Below are positions 18,655-26,520 of a stretch of DNA of 64,000 bases, piece after piece. Made by a program: the position numbers and the translations under genes. The notes under the pieces were generated by a model, which made no database searches, was not told the origin of the DNA, and worked only from the letters and a program-made list of their open reading frames with translations. Source of the DNA: Chlorobiaceae bacterium (GTDB lineage: Bacteria > Bacteroidota > Chlorobiia > Chlorobiales > Chlorobiaceae); the NCBI GenBank assembly GCA_012972835.1, contig JABDHK010000010.1, forward strand, positions 62,001-126,000. Direction: 5' to 3'. How positions within the stretch are numbered: position 1 is the stretch's first letter; each line of letters begins with the position of its first letter.

Positions 18655-19224
18655 CTATTGCATCATGCGGATTTTTTCGATGACTGTTTTATGAGGGTTG
18701 GCTGAATTGTCGTATCCATGTTCCGGAAGTGTAACATGTTTTGCCACAATTTCAAGGATGTGACGATTGAGATGGTGGGCGATTTCAAGCATACGGGACT
18801 GGTTGTGCTGGAGTTCATAGTGGATGAACTTTTCGACGTGATGCTTTTTCATTTTCTCAAGAATCTGAGCCATCATCAGGGCATCAATATGTTGTGAAAC
18901 CTCACTGAAGTAAATTAACGGCAGGTCATTGGCGTATCCCGTGGCTTGATCTACACTCATTTTGCTGCATACTCCGGCGGCAATCTGAGGCCGGATGTAC
19001 TCGACCATGAGCGGAATCACCATGAAATGAGGGATATACTTAACGATCATGCTGATGGCACTGTAGAGATCGTCAAATCCTTCAGTTTTATGGTTGACCA
19101 GAGAATTTGCCCACGAGACCACCTGCACTTGCTGGTGGGATGGAAGCTGGTGCAGCACATCCGGTACGGGAAGATTGGTCCATGCCAGGGATTGTTCCAG
19201 GTCACTCATATGTCGTTCATTCAT
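18655..19224 (-). CDS. Conserved hypothetical protein, function unknown
   Basis: 189 residues, largely helical, no signal peptide or membrane span. It is rich in Met and His, with HQLPSHQQVQ near residue 27 and a HHVEKFIHYELQHNQ stretch near residue 128. I do not recognise a domain. An internal ATG at 19209 (residue 6) is an alternative start. Confidence 0.55.
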   Translation of the reverse strand: MNERHMSDLEQSLAWTNLPVPDVLHQLPSHQQVQVVSWANSLVNHKTEGFDDLYSAISMIVKYIPHFMVIPLMVEYIRPQIAAGVCSKMSVDQATGYANDLPLIYFSEVSQHIDALMMAQILEKMKKHHVEKFIHYELQHNQSRMLEIAHHLNRHILEIVAKHVTLPEHGYDNSANPHKTVIEKIRMMQ

Positions 19225-19467
19225 GGTTGATTATTTCAGCCGGGTTTCTTGTTGAAATCCAAGGTTTGAATTAATTTAACCTTAGTTTATCAAAAAAATT
19301 AGAGAACAGAAAACCAGAGATAATAAAAGGCCGGTATTTTTCGTCTGCCACTCCTTCTGTATATTCAGGCATAAAGAGAATAGTCGTTTCACTCCGTAAC
19401 CTATGCCGTATCGCTTAATTGACAGGTATAGCTTTTTGCAACGTTCATAGCAGAAGGACAACAACAG

Positions 19468-19926
19468 ATGGATAAAACTGCCGCACTTCAACGCCTCAAA
19501 GCAATTCCAGCACCTCGTCTTATTGACGGTGGATATTGGAAGTACGGTCATCTGTTTTTTATTGTAACTGAAGTCGGGTTGATCACCATCGATTTCAAGG
19601 TTTATGATCCTATCCTTGGTCCCATAGAGTTCTCTGATGAGGAGTATGCTGAGATCAAAGAGATTGCAGAGGAAAGTGGCAATATTGCTGAAAACGTCGA
19701 CCTTGACCCTGACGAACAACTGTTTTTGTTTAACGATGGTCAGCCGGGAATACCATACTGGGCATTTCAACCCTATGATGATGCCTCTCTCGATGAATAT
19801 ACCTTCTCTTCAGACAAAGCTCTGATTGAGCAGAAGTTCCTTGAAAAATTTATAGACGATGAAATCGAAGCGTGGGAAGATATGGATGAAGCAACACTGA
19901 TAAAGTGGGCTGAAAAAATTGCATAA
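19468..19926 (+). CDS. Acidic hypothetical protein
   Basis: 152 residues, strongly acidic, with Asp/Glu-rich stretches around residues 55-80 and 125-145. No signal peptide, cysteines or recognised motif. A 243-bp gap upstream holds the promoter, and an AGAAGGA ribosome site precedes the ATG. Codon use is like its neighbours. Function unknown. Confidence 0.6.
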   Translation: MDKTAALQRLKAIPAPRLIDGGYWKYGHLFFIVTEVGLITIDFKVYDPILGPIEFSDEEYAEIKEIAEESGNIAENVDLDPDEQLFLFNDGQPGIPYWAFQPYDDASLDEYTFSSDKALIEQKFLEKFIDDEIEAWEDMDEATLIKWAEKIA

Positions 19927-20091
19927 CAATGTTGTCTTGAATTCAGACAGCTATGAAAATTGAATCCATATGGTTAAAAAATTTCAAGGTTTTCAAGGTT
20001 ACTGAATTGAGTGATTTATCTTACCTGCTCACTAAATTTTTTAAATGCGCCCACCGTCGATGAGGTCTTTCTTTTCGACGAATGCTTGATA

Positions 20092-20691
20092 TTACTTGTT
20101 TGCTCCTCTTGTTAACAGGTAAGAGCATCTGTTCTTGTTGATGCTGTCGACGATATAGAGCTTGAAAGTATCAGGCAATGGTACAGCTATTGATTTCTGG
20201 TCTCGCATGATATAGACAGGTCTTCCAAACGCATCTCTTTCAGGTGCTACCTGCGCCACTTGCCGGTTGGCAAATGTTATGAATCGGGTATGAACCACAG
20301 TTTTCTGCATCTCATAAGCCGGCGCCGGTTCACTATAAAAACTTCCTTTTGAACGAAGCAGCTCTTTTCCTGCTTCATCCGTTATAATATAGGTCCAGTT
20401 TGGTCCATTAGCCATACGCCATTCATTACCGAGCAGTTCCAAAAAGAGAACGCCGCCTTTTGGTACTGATGAGAGTAGCGCATCCTCTTGATCTGGTGGC
20501 AGCATCTCATTTCTTGCCTGATCCTGAACATCAGCATAGCATTGTTCGTAAGACTCATAGGTGAAACTTCTTACCCTTGCATGATCTTCAATAGTTTTTA
20601 CATCATATTCAGCAGGAGGATAGCTTTTTCCTGCAGTAACCCGTGCCGTCATCACCATAAGTATCGCAACAAAGAGCACCTTGAGTTTCAT
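20092..20691 (-). CDS. Secreted hypothetical protein
   Basis: 199 residues with an N-terminal signal peptide (MKLKVLFVAILMVMTARVTA, cleavage probably after residue 20). The mature part is mixed in character with no recognised fold. Its only two cysteines in the mature part are near residues 51 and 190. Probably periplasmic. It stands alone on the minus strand. Confidence 0.6.
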   Translation of the reverse strand: MKLKVLFVAILMVMTARVTAGKSYPPAEYDVKTIEDHARVRSFTYESYEQCYADVQDQARNEMLPPDQEDALLSSVPKGGVLFLELLGNEWRMANGPNWTYIITDEAGKELLRSKGSFYSEPAPAYEMQKTVVHTRFITFANRQVAQVAPERDAFGRPVYIMRDQKSIAVPLPDTFKLYIVDSINKNRCSYLLTRGANK

Positions 20692-20822
20692 TGTCTATCT
20701 AGTTTTGGTTGATAATATGCAGCTTCAAAATACTGAATGACTTGCGTTTTTGCTAACACAGCTCTGCCGATCAATCGGTTGGGATAAAGTTTCAATCTTA
20801 CCCTGTGGAGTAGTATATTGTT

Positions 20823-20876
20823 ATGCTGAAACAGAGTGAACGGAACCTACCCCGCATACTGAGATGCATTGATTGA
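20823..20876 (+). promoter_or_regulatory. Possible leader peptide ahead of the ABC-F gene
   Basis: An 18-codon open frame (ATG 20823, TGA 20874) ends 28 bp before an intrinsic terminator that itself sits 40 bp before the ABC-F start. Some ABC-F resistance genes use ribosome stalling on such a leader to control a terminator. The peptide itself is not recognisable, so this is inference from layout. Confidence 0.25.
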
Positions 20877-20904
20877 GGGGCGAGTCTATAGTCAGCAGGA
20901 AATC

Positions 20905-20928
20905 GCCCGGATTTATGCCGGGTTTTTT
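20905..20928 (+). terminator. Intrinsic terminator or attenuator upstream of the ABC-F gene
   Basis: CCCGG (20906-20910) and CCGGG (20918-20922) form a stem with a 7-nt loop followed by TTTTTT. No plus-strand gene lies upstream for 900 bp, so it either ends a short RNA or acts as an attenuator for the ABC-F gene at 20969. Confidence 0.65.
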
Positions 20929-20968
20929 GTTGTAATAATATTTAGACAGGATAAGGAAGAGGAAACGT

Positions 20969-22861
20969 ATGGTGTTGTTAACGGTTGAAGGGTTGGAGAA
21001 AAAATATGGTCTAAAGCATTTGTTCGAAGGGGTTTCGTTCGGCATTGACGACCGCGACAAGATTGGTATTATTGGTGCTAATGGCAGTGGCAAGAGTACG
21101 CTTTTGAAAATCCTTGCCGGAGTGGAAACTCCTGACAAGGGCAAAGTTATGGTGGCAAACCAGAAAACAATTGCTTATCTGCCCCAGGATTCCCCCTATA
21201 ATCCTGAGGATACGGTACTTCAGGCTATTCTGAAATCGAGTGGCAAGGTCATGGATCTCATCTATGAATATGAAGTTGTCTGCAAGGAGCTTGAAACCAG
21301 GCACAGCGAGGATCCTTCGCTGATTGACCGGATGAGCCATCTTGCTCATGAACTTGATGTGTGCGGTGCATGGGAGCTTGAGTCAAACGCCAAGACAGTG
21401 CTCGGCAAGCTTGGGCTCTATGATCTTACAGCAATTATGGGTACTCTATCCGGTGGTCAGCGTAAGCGGGTTGCCTTGGCTCATGCGCTTGTTGTGCCGA
21501 GTGACGGGCTTATTCTCGATGAACCTACCAACCATCTTGATGCCGACAGTGTTGAGTGGCTTGAAAATTATATCAGACGATATCAGGGAGCAGTGATTCT
21601 GATCACTCATGACCGTTATTTTCTTGACCGGGTAGCTACACGGATGATTGAGATGGATGGCCGGACAGCGCTTACCTATACCGGGGGATATTCGAGCTAT
21701 CTGGTGCAGAAAGCCGAGCAGGAAGAGCAGGCGATAAGGGATGACCGCAAGCGTTCTGCTCTTGTACGCCAGGAGCTTGACTGGATGAGGGGCGGGTGTA
21801 AGGCTCGAACCACCAAACAGAAAGCTCGAATGCTGCGGGCCGAAACACTTGTCTATGCCCCGAAAAAGGAGAAGCAGAAAGAGCTTGAAATCGGATTTGG
21901 TGCAGGGCGTCTGGGCGATAAAATTATCGAGTTTCACCAGGTCTCGAAATCTTATGGAGACAAGCTGCTCTTGCACTCGTTTGAATATAATCTGCAGAAA
22001 GGAGAGCGTATTGGTATTATAGGGCCGAACGGTTCAGGAAAAACCACTCTTTTCGATATGATTACAGGGCGAGTAAAGCCTGACAGCGGCCATATTGAAC
22101 TTGGCAAGACCGTTAACATAGGTTACTACGATCAGCAAAGCAGGGGACTTGACGATTCCAAACGGGTGATCGAGTATATTCAGGAACATGCCGAGCAGAT
22201 TAAGACCAAAGATGGCATGGTCTTTTCAGCCTCAAAAATGCTGGAGCGCTTTCTTTTTGCGCCATCAACCCAGTACAGTTATATACGCACACTTTCGGGT
22301 GGCGAACGCCGGAGACTCTATCTCTTGAAGCAGCTCATTGATTCGCCTAATGTACTTCTGCTTGATGAGCCCACCAATGATCTTGATATACCGACACTAA
22401 GGGTGCTTGAGGACTATCTCGATACCTATACAGGATGCCTTATTGTGGTCAGTCACGACCGTTATTTTCTTGACCGTACGGTTGAGTATATTTTTGCCTT
22501 TGAAGAGAACGGCACTGTCCGTCGCTATCCCGGAAACTATACTCTCTATTTGGAGCTGAAAGCCTCTGAAGGCGGGAAGAATGAGAAAAAATCGGCCAAA
22601 AAAGCTTTGGAGGCACCAAAACCTGCAGTAGCTCTTTTGCCAAAATCCGGTAGTCTCACGAGTAAAGAGAAGCGTGAACTGGAGATGCTTGAGCGGACGA
22701 TTCAAGAAGCTGAAAGCCGTCAGTCGGAAATAGCGTCACGACTTGCATCAGCAGGGAGCAATTTTGAATTGCAACAGAAGCTTGGCCTTGAGCTTCAGGC
22801 GCTACAGCAGCAGCTCGATAAAGAGATGGCTCGGTGGACAAAACTTGCCGAACAGGCGTAA
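20969..22861 (+). CDS. ABC-F family ATPase (Uup-like)
   Basis: 630 residues, two ABC cassettes and no membrane span. Cassette 1 has GANGSGKST (about residue 36), LSGGQRKR and LILDEPTNHLD; cassette 2 has GPNGSGKTT (about 353), LSGGERRR and LLLDEPTNDLD. A C-terminal coiled-coil (about 565-630) is typical of Uup. ABC-F proteins bind the ribosome E site and relieve stalled or drug-bound ribosomes. Start ATG 20969. The alkD-like gene follows after 13 bp, so the two may form an operon. Confidence 0.88.
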   Translation: MVLLTVEGLEKKYGLKHLFEGVSFGIDDRDKIGIIGANGSGKSTLLKILAGVETPDKGKVMVANQKTIAYLPQDSPYNPEDTVLQAILKSSGKVMDLIYEYEVVCKELETRHSEDPSLIDRMSHLAHELDVCGAWELESNAKTVLGKLGLYDLTAIMGTLSGGQRKRVALAHALVVPSDGLILDEPTNHLDADSVEWLENYIRRYQGAVILITHDRYFLDRVATRMIEMDGRTALTYTGGYSSYLVQKAEQEEQAIRDDRKRSALVRQELDWMRGGCKARTTKQKARMLRAETLVYAPKKEKQKELEIGFGAGRLGDKIIEFHQVSKSYGDKLLLHSFEYNLQKGERIGIIGPNGSGKTTLFDMITGRVKPDSGHIELGKTVNIGYYDQQSRGLDDSKRVIEYIQEHAEQIKTKDGMVFSASKMLERFLFAPSTQYSYIRTLSGGERRRLYLLKQLIDSPNVLLLDEPTNDLDIPTLRVLEDYLDTYTGCLIVVSHDRYFLDRTVEYIFAFEENGTVRRYPGNYTLYLELKASEGGKNEKKSAKKALEAPKPAVALLPKSGSLTSKEKRELEMLERTIQEAESRQSEIASRLASAGSNFELQQKLGLELQALQQQLDKEMARWTKLAEQA

Positions 22862-22874
22862 CGCATCGTGAGGC

Positions 22875-23600
22875 ATGAGAAGATCTCCAATGAAGGTTAC
22901 AGCTGCAGCGATCCGTAAAACCCTTGAAGCGTTGGCTGATCGCGATGCAGCACTTTTTGCTCAAAGATTTTTCAAGACTGGAGCTGGTGAGTACGGTGAA
23001 GGAGATCTATTTCGCGGAATTCGGGTTCCAGTGTTGAGGAAACTTTCTCTTACGCTTGACGAATCGCCGTTGCAGGAGGTTATTCTGCTTCTCTCTTCCG
23101 AATTTCATGAAGACCGTCTGCTTGCCCTCCTGCTTCTGATGCGCCGCTTTATAAGGGGTAAAGAGCAGGATCAGGAGCGCATTTACAGGATCTACCTTGC
23201 AAATACCCGCTTTATCAATAATTGGGATCTTGTTGATATATCTGCGGCTCACCTTGTTGGCCGGTTTCTTCAATTTCGTGACAGGGTTCCACTCTATAGA
23301 TTGGCCTGTTCTGTAAGCCTCTGGGAACGCAGAATTGCCCTGATTGCAACCTTACATTTTATCCGGCAGGGGGAGTTTGAAGATACCCTTGCTTTGGCAG
23401 AGCTGTTTCTTGACGACAAGGAAGAGTTGCTTCACAAGGCTGCAGGATGGATGCTCAGGGAGGTTGGAAAAAAAAACGGGCCGGTTTTGGAAGATTTTTT
23501 GTTGAGGCATTACCGGAGGATGCCAAGGGTTATGTTGCGATATGCCATTGAACGTTTTCCTGAAGAGAGACGTAGTCACTTTTTGAAAGGCATGGCATAA
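22875..23600 (+). CDS. DNA alkylation repair protein (AlkD-like, HEAT repeats)
   Basis: 241 residues made of HEAT-like helical repeats. The segment FINNWDLVDISAAHLVG (about residues 114-130) carries the Trp and Asp used by AlkD to trap alkylated bases. AlkD removes 3-methyladenine and N7-alkylguanine without base flipping. Arg/Lys residues in the helix ends suit DNA binding. A second ATG at 22890 is an alternative start. It may be cotranscribed with the ABC-F gene. Confidence 0.82.
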   Translation: MRRSPMKVTAAAIRKTLEALADRDAALFAQRFFKTGAGEYGEGDLFRGIRVPVLRKLSLTLDESPLQEVILLLSSEFHEDRLLALLLLMRRFIRGKEQDQERIYRIYLANTRFINNWDLVDISAAHLVGRFLQFRDRVPLYRLACSVSLWERRIALIATLHFIRQGEFEDTLALAELFLDDKEELLHKAAGWMLREVGKKNGPVLEDFLLRHYRRMPRVMLRYAIERFPEERRSHFLKGMA

Positions 23601-23669
23601 AACACGCTATTTTCATCAGCTTTATTGCTTTTTGAATTACCGCCTCCTCACGTTCACCCCACAGTTCGA

Positions 23670-23695
23670 TAAATCCGCACACCTGTGCGGATTTA
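23670..23695. promoter_or_regulatory. Perfect palindrome upstream of gvpA: candidate activator site or terminator
   Basis: An 11-bp perfect inverted repeat with a 4-nt loop; arms are TAAATCCGCAC (23670-23680) and its complement (23685-23695). It lies about 137 bp upstream of the -24/-12 element, the usual distance for an NtrC-type enhancer. It could equally end the alkD-like transcript, although no T-run follows. Either role is inference. Confidence 0.45.
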
Positions 23696-23769
23696 AATGT
23701 TGAAATGGATAGACTCAGCTTGAGATTGAACGTTTCACCTACTGCCATTGAAGTTGCGCAACATCTTCA

Positions 23770-23782
23770 AATCATATTATTA
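23770..23782 (+). promoter_or_regulatory. Possible IHF site between the palindrome and the sigma-54 promoter
   Basis: AATCATATTATTA matches the IHF consensus WATCAANNNNTTR at 12 of 13 positions counting the unspecified ones. It lies in an AT-rich stretch where IHF would bend DNA for a sigma-54 activator. Such matches arise by chance in AT-rich DNA. Confidence 0.25.
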
Positions 23783-23831
23783 TATATACTTATAGCTTTA
23801 TTTAAGAAATGTGGATGAGTCTCCGCAGTGT

Positions 23832-23847
23832 TGGCATATTATATGCA
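23832..23847 (+). promoter_or_regulatory. Sigma-54 (-24/-12) promoter of the gas vesicle operon
   Basis: TGGCATATTATATGCA has GG and GC exactly 10 bp apart, as in the RpoN consensus TGGCAC-N5-TTGCA. Transcription would start near 23858, leaving a leader of about 64 nt before gvpA. An NtrC-type activator gene lies at the other end of the cluster, which supports the call. Confidence 0.65.
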
Positions 23848-23921
23848 ATTCTTATTTCGTGAGGCAAACCGTCCCTCTCTTTACAAGACGGAGTTTACAT
23901 AACAAAAACTGGAGATATATC

Positions 23922-24128
23922 ATGGCAGTAGAGAAAACAATCGGTTCATCAAGCCTCGTAGAGGTTATTGATCGTATCCTTGATAAGGGTGTTGTTGTAG
24001 ACGCATGGGTCAGAGTATCGCTTGTAGGTATCGAACTTCTTGCAATCGAAGCAAGGGTAGTAGTTGCCTCTGTAGAGACCTACCTAAAATATGCTGAAGC
24101 AATTGGCCTGACCGCAAAGGCAGCATAA
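23922..24128 (+). CDS. gvpA: Gas vesicle structural protein GvpA, copy 1
   Basis: 68 residues. GvpA is the small hydrophobic protein that builds the ribbed wall of the vesicle. The sequence has the family core [20 protein letters not shown] followed by [20 protein letters not shown]. The start is ATG 23922 behind CTGGAG; a longer reading to 23811 runs into the leader and is rejected. Its GC content is clearly higher than that of the downstream gvp genes, as expected for a highly expressed gene. Confidence 0.97.
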   Translation: MAVEKTIGSSSLVEVIDRILDKGVVVDAWVRVSLVGIELLAIEARVVVASVETYLKYAEAIGLTAKAA

Positions 24129-24183
24129 CGCAAGAAAGAGTAACAGAGTGTGAAATTTTAATAACAAAAACTGGAGATATATC

Positions 24184-24390
24184 ATGGCAGTAGAGAAAAC
24201 AATCGGTTCATCAAGCCTCGTAGAGGTTATTGATCGTATCCTTGATAAGGGTGTTGTTGTAGACGCATGGGTCAGAGTATCGCTTGTAGGTATCGAACTT
24301 CTTGCAATCGAAGCAAGGGTAGTAGTTGCCTCTGTAGAGACCTATCTGAAATATGCTGAAGCAATCGGCCTGACCGCAAAGGCAGCATAA
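24184..24390 (+). CDS. gvpA: Gas vesicle structural protein GvpA, copy 2
   Basis: 68 residues, identical in protein sequence to the copy 55 bp upstream; only three silent differences. Two identical copies raise the dose of the main wall protein. A branched hairpin with a T-run follows, which may cut transcription before the less needed assembly genes. Confidence 0.97.
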   Translation: MAVEKTIGSSSLVEVIDRILDKGVVVDAWVRVSLVGIELLAIEARVVVASVETYLKYAEAIGLTAKAA

Positions 24391-24413
24391 CGCAAGCGGT
24401 GTAGCGTAATGAT

Positions 24414-24480
24414 TGTTCTTGCTAAAACATCCTCAGGTTTTATTGACCGGCGAGCATGATTTACCAAGAACACATTTTTT
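24414..24480 (+). terminator. Branched hairpin after gvpA2, probable partial terminator
   Basis: TGTTCTTG (24414-24421) pairs perfectly with CAAGAACA (24465-24472). Inside it TAAAAC (24423-24428) pairs with GTTTTA (24437-24442). A run of six T follows at 24475-24480. Such a structure could end most gvpA transcripts or protect their 3' ends, giving more GvpA than downstream products. Confidence 0.5.
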
Positions 24481-24540
24481 AAGGCTGCAAGAAAAGAAAC
24501 TCTCGGGATAATGTTGAATGACAAAAAGCTATAACATTAA

Positions 24541-25158
24541 GTGAAGATGCAGAGTACAGAAGAAATATACAGGGGTAAGGTTGTTGTGGAGAGTGTGAGT
24601 CACGCTGAAGAAGTTCGGATACAGGATATTCAGAATGCTTTTCAGAGTTCAGAGAATATTAAAGAATCGTGCCATTTTCTGGTTGACAGTGTTGAAAATT
24701 CGCTGGAATATCTTAAGGAGAGACGGACTGTTGTCAATTCAAGGCTTTGTGAGGCTCTTGCAAAAAAAGAGTCTTTAAGAAAAAAAGATTACAACAGTAT
24801 AATGGACGATATATATAGCATGCTGGATGAAAAGGAAAATAATGCCAGAAACCAGGTTATAAATTTTATAGATGATGAGAAAGAGTTTGCGCAGTCATTA
24901 AAAAATATAATAGTGAATATTACTGATTACAGCACAGCTGAATCAAAAGATAAAAATAATACACTTAAAGAAGAACTGTCACAAATTGCTGAAATACAGG
25001 AAAAAAGAAAAGAAGCCGTTATAAAAGTATTGACTGATTTCCAGGAAACACATAAAAAGGTTATGGAATATCTGGAGTCTTTACTTGAAAAAGGTGAAAA
25101 TATAACAATAAGGGATATAAAAAATGCTAAACACCTTATAAGCAAAGAACTGATTTAG
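24541..25158 (+). CDS. Coiled-coil protein of the gas vesicle cluster, possibly GvpC-like
   Basis: 205 residues from GTG 24541, or 203 from ATG 24547. Almost entirely charged helix with no signal or membrane span. It contains RKKDYNSIMDDIYSML (about residue 80), which resembles a motif repeated in the next protein (R..DY...L..I). GvpC proteins are repetitive helical proteins that bind the outer vesicle surface and strengthen it. Position right after gvpA is where gvpC sits in cyanobacteria. The identity is inferred; sequence is too divergent to be sure. Confidence 0.55.
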   Translation: MKMQSTEEIYRGKVVVESVSHAEEVRIQDIQNAFQSSENIKESCHFLVDSVENSLEYLKERRTVVNSRLCEALAKKESLRKKDYNSIMDDIYSMLDEKENNARNQVINFIDDEKEFAQSLKNIIVNITDYSTAESKDKNNTLKEELSQIAEIQEKRKEAVIKVLTDFQETHKKVMEYLESLLEKGENITIRDIKNAKHLISKELI

Positions 25159-25186
25159 TAATTCCTAACGCAAAACGGAGAGAACC

Positions 25187-26368
25187 ATGGGACTGGCAAC
25201 AGAAATGAAAAGTTTGAGCGAAGAGATGCTTTCTGCATTCAAAGAGCGTGTAAAGGATAATGAAGAACTTGTCGCAAATGTTGGAAAAAAACTTGAACAA
25301 TATCGTAATGAACAGCAAAATACTGCAAAAATATTGAATGAAAATGCTGTGGAGTTACAAAAGAATCTTGCTGCTGACGAAAAGGAAAGACTTGAAAAAT
25401 ATACTGAATTGATGGGGTCTATTCAGAAGGATATAAAAAGCATAGAAAAGGAAGTACAAAGCTCAAAGTTATCAACCAATGCGTTGATTACAGATTTTTC
25501 TAAAGCAAGAAAAATAATGAGCAATGAACTTGATAAATTTTTCTCAGAAGAAAATAAGTTACGCGATGAGAATGAGCAATCCAGAATGGCTGATTATGAG
25601 ACATTTATTGGAAAAATAAGTGATGAGGTATCGAATATTTTTAATTATACCAATGAAATGCTTGAAAGATTTGGTAGCGAACATAAGGAAATGTCAGCTG
25701 AATTAGCCGCTGATCTTAGCAAGACTAGGAATGAAAGATTTGAATATACTCATGCATTACTAAAAAGTATTCAGGGTAGAATAGCTGAGATCAGCAATGA
25801 AAATCTCAATGCTGCACGTCAACTCAGGACGGATTTGAATCAAGGAGAAGCAGAAAGGCTGAAAGAATATAATGCATTGTTTGACAGAATCAGTGCCGAA
25901 GTCACAGAGCTTAGAAAATCAACATCAAGTTTGCTTGATAATTATTCTGCAGACAGGTCTAAGGGAGCAGAGCACTGGAAAGAGATGCAGGAAAAAATCG
26001 CAGCAATAAGGGCTGGCAAAGAGGTTCTTGCTCCGCAGAATGTTGAAAAAGTAGCTGTTAAAAGTGAAGAAAAAGTAGAGGTAAAAGCTGAAGCAGTTGT
26101 TACTCTGCCTAAAGAGTTGCCTGTTGTTCAGGAGAAAACTCCTGCAATTATTGCTGAGACACCAAAAGTTAGTGATGAAAGTAATCTGGAGGAAAAAATC
26201 CTTCAATATATTAATAATCATTCAGAGGGTGTTAAGGTATCAGATATGGAAGAGCCACTGCATGAAACCAGGATGAAGATTGGTTTTGCCGCGAAATGTC
26301 TGCTTGACGCAGGTAAAGTCACAAAGGTTGAAAATCTCTATTATCCAATGAAGAAAAACGTTAAGTAA
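25187..26368 (+). CDS. Repetitive coiled-coil protein with C-terminal winged-helix-like domain (GvpC-like candidate)
   Basis: 393 residues. Residues 1-275 are coiled-coil with four imperfect repeats of the form R..(D/E)Y..L...I; their anchor Tyr residues lie at about 72, 137, 187 and 228. Residues 276-330 form a Lys/Glu/Val/Pro-rich linker. Residues 333-393 look like a small winged-helix fold (LEEKILQYINNH ... MKIGFAAKCLLDAGKV). Position after gvpA and the repeats suggest an outer-surface protein like GvpC, but the C-terminal domain is not part of cyanobacterial GvpC. A good ribosome site precedes ATG 25187, and a hairpin terminator follows the gene. Confidence 0.6.
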   Translation: MGLATEMKSLSEEMLSAFKERVKDNEELVANVGKKLEQYRNEQQNTAKILNENAVELQKNLAADEKERLEKYTELMGSIQKDIKSIEKEVQSSKLSTNALITDFSKARKIMSNELDKFFSEENKLRDENEQSRMADYETFIGKISDEVSNIFNYTNEMLERFGSEHKEMSAELAADLSKTRNERFEYTHALLKSIQGRIAEISNENLNAARQLRTDLNQGEAERLKEYNALFDRISAEVTELRKSTSSLLDNYSADRSKGAEHWKEMQEKIAAIRAGKEVLAPQNVEKVAVKSEEKVEVKAEAVVTLPKELPVVQEKTPAIIAETPKVSDESNLEEKILQYINNHSEGVKVSDMEEPLHETRMKIGFAAKCLLDAGKVTKVENLYYPMKKNVK

Positions 26369-26379
26369 AACTACAGTTT

Positions 26380-26428
26380 AAAGCAGAATGGAGTTTTCTT
26401 CTTGTAAGAATTCTCCGTTTTGCTTTTC
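26380..26428 (+). terminator. Hairpin terminator between the GvpC-like gene and gvpN
   Basis: A 14-bp stem, 26380-26393 with 26413-26426, contains two G-T pairs; TTCTT and AAGAA pair inside it. The T-run is short (TTTTC). It may separate the structural genes from the assembly genes. Confidence 0.6.
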
Positions 26429-26520
26429 TGTATTGGATGTTGAAGTGTGATGCTGCAGAGGTTTTAATAAAAATATCTAAATAGCTTGTAACTATGCGTG
26501 CTCAGGGATATGAAGGTGAG

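Larger units (their letters stand above)
23899..24396 (+). repeat. Tandem duplication carrying gvpA1 and gvpA2
   Basis: Two 236-bp direct copies, 23899-24134 and 24161-24396, offset by 262 bp. Each contains the ribosome site, a complete gvpA and 6 bp after it. They differ at three positions only (24083/24345, 24086/24348, 24104/24366), all silent and all near the 3' end. This looks like a recent duplication or gene conversion. Confidence 0.95.

Noticed and set aside
19282-19770. 162-residue minus-strand frame opposite the acidic protein
   Set aside because: Half of it is antisense to the better supported plus-strand gene; composition looks random.
20821-21144. 107-residue open frame antisense to the ABC-F gene start
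   Set aside because: Overlaps the ABC-F Walker A region; an antisense pattern often seen over ABC cassettes.
23530-23748. 72-residue minus-strand frame between the alkD-like gene and gvpA
   Set aside because: Overlaps the alkD-like 3' end, no recognised motif, and it covers the palindrome at 23670.
23899-24396. Repeated blocks considered as a CRISPR or insertion element
   Set aside because: The repeats are two complete gvpA genes; no spacers, terminal inverted repeats or transposase.
26430-26493. Second sigma-54 promoter ahead of gvpN
   Set aside because: GG-containing strings are present but none has GC at the required 10-bp spacing.
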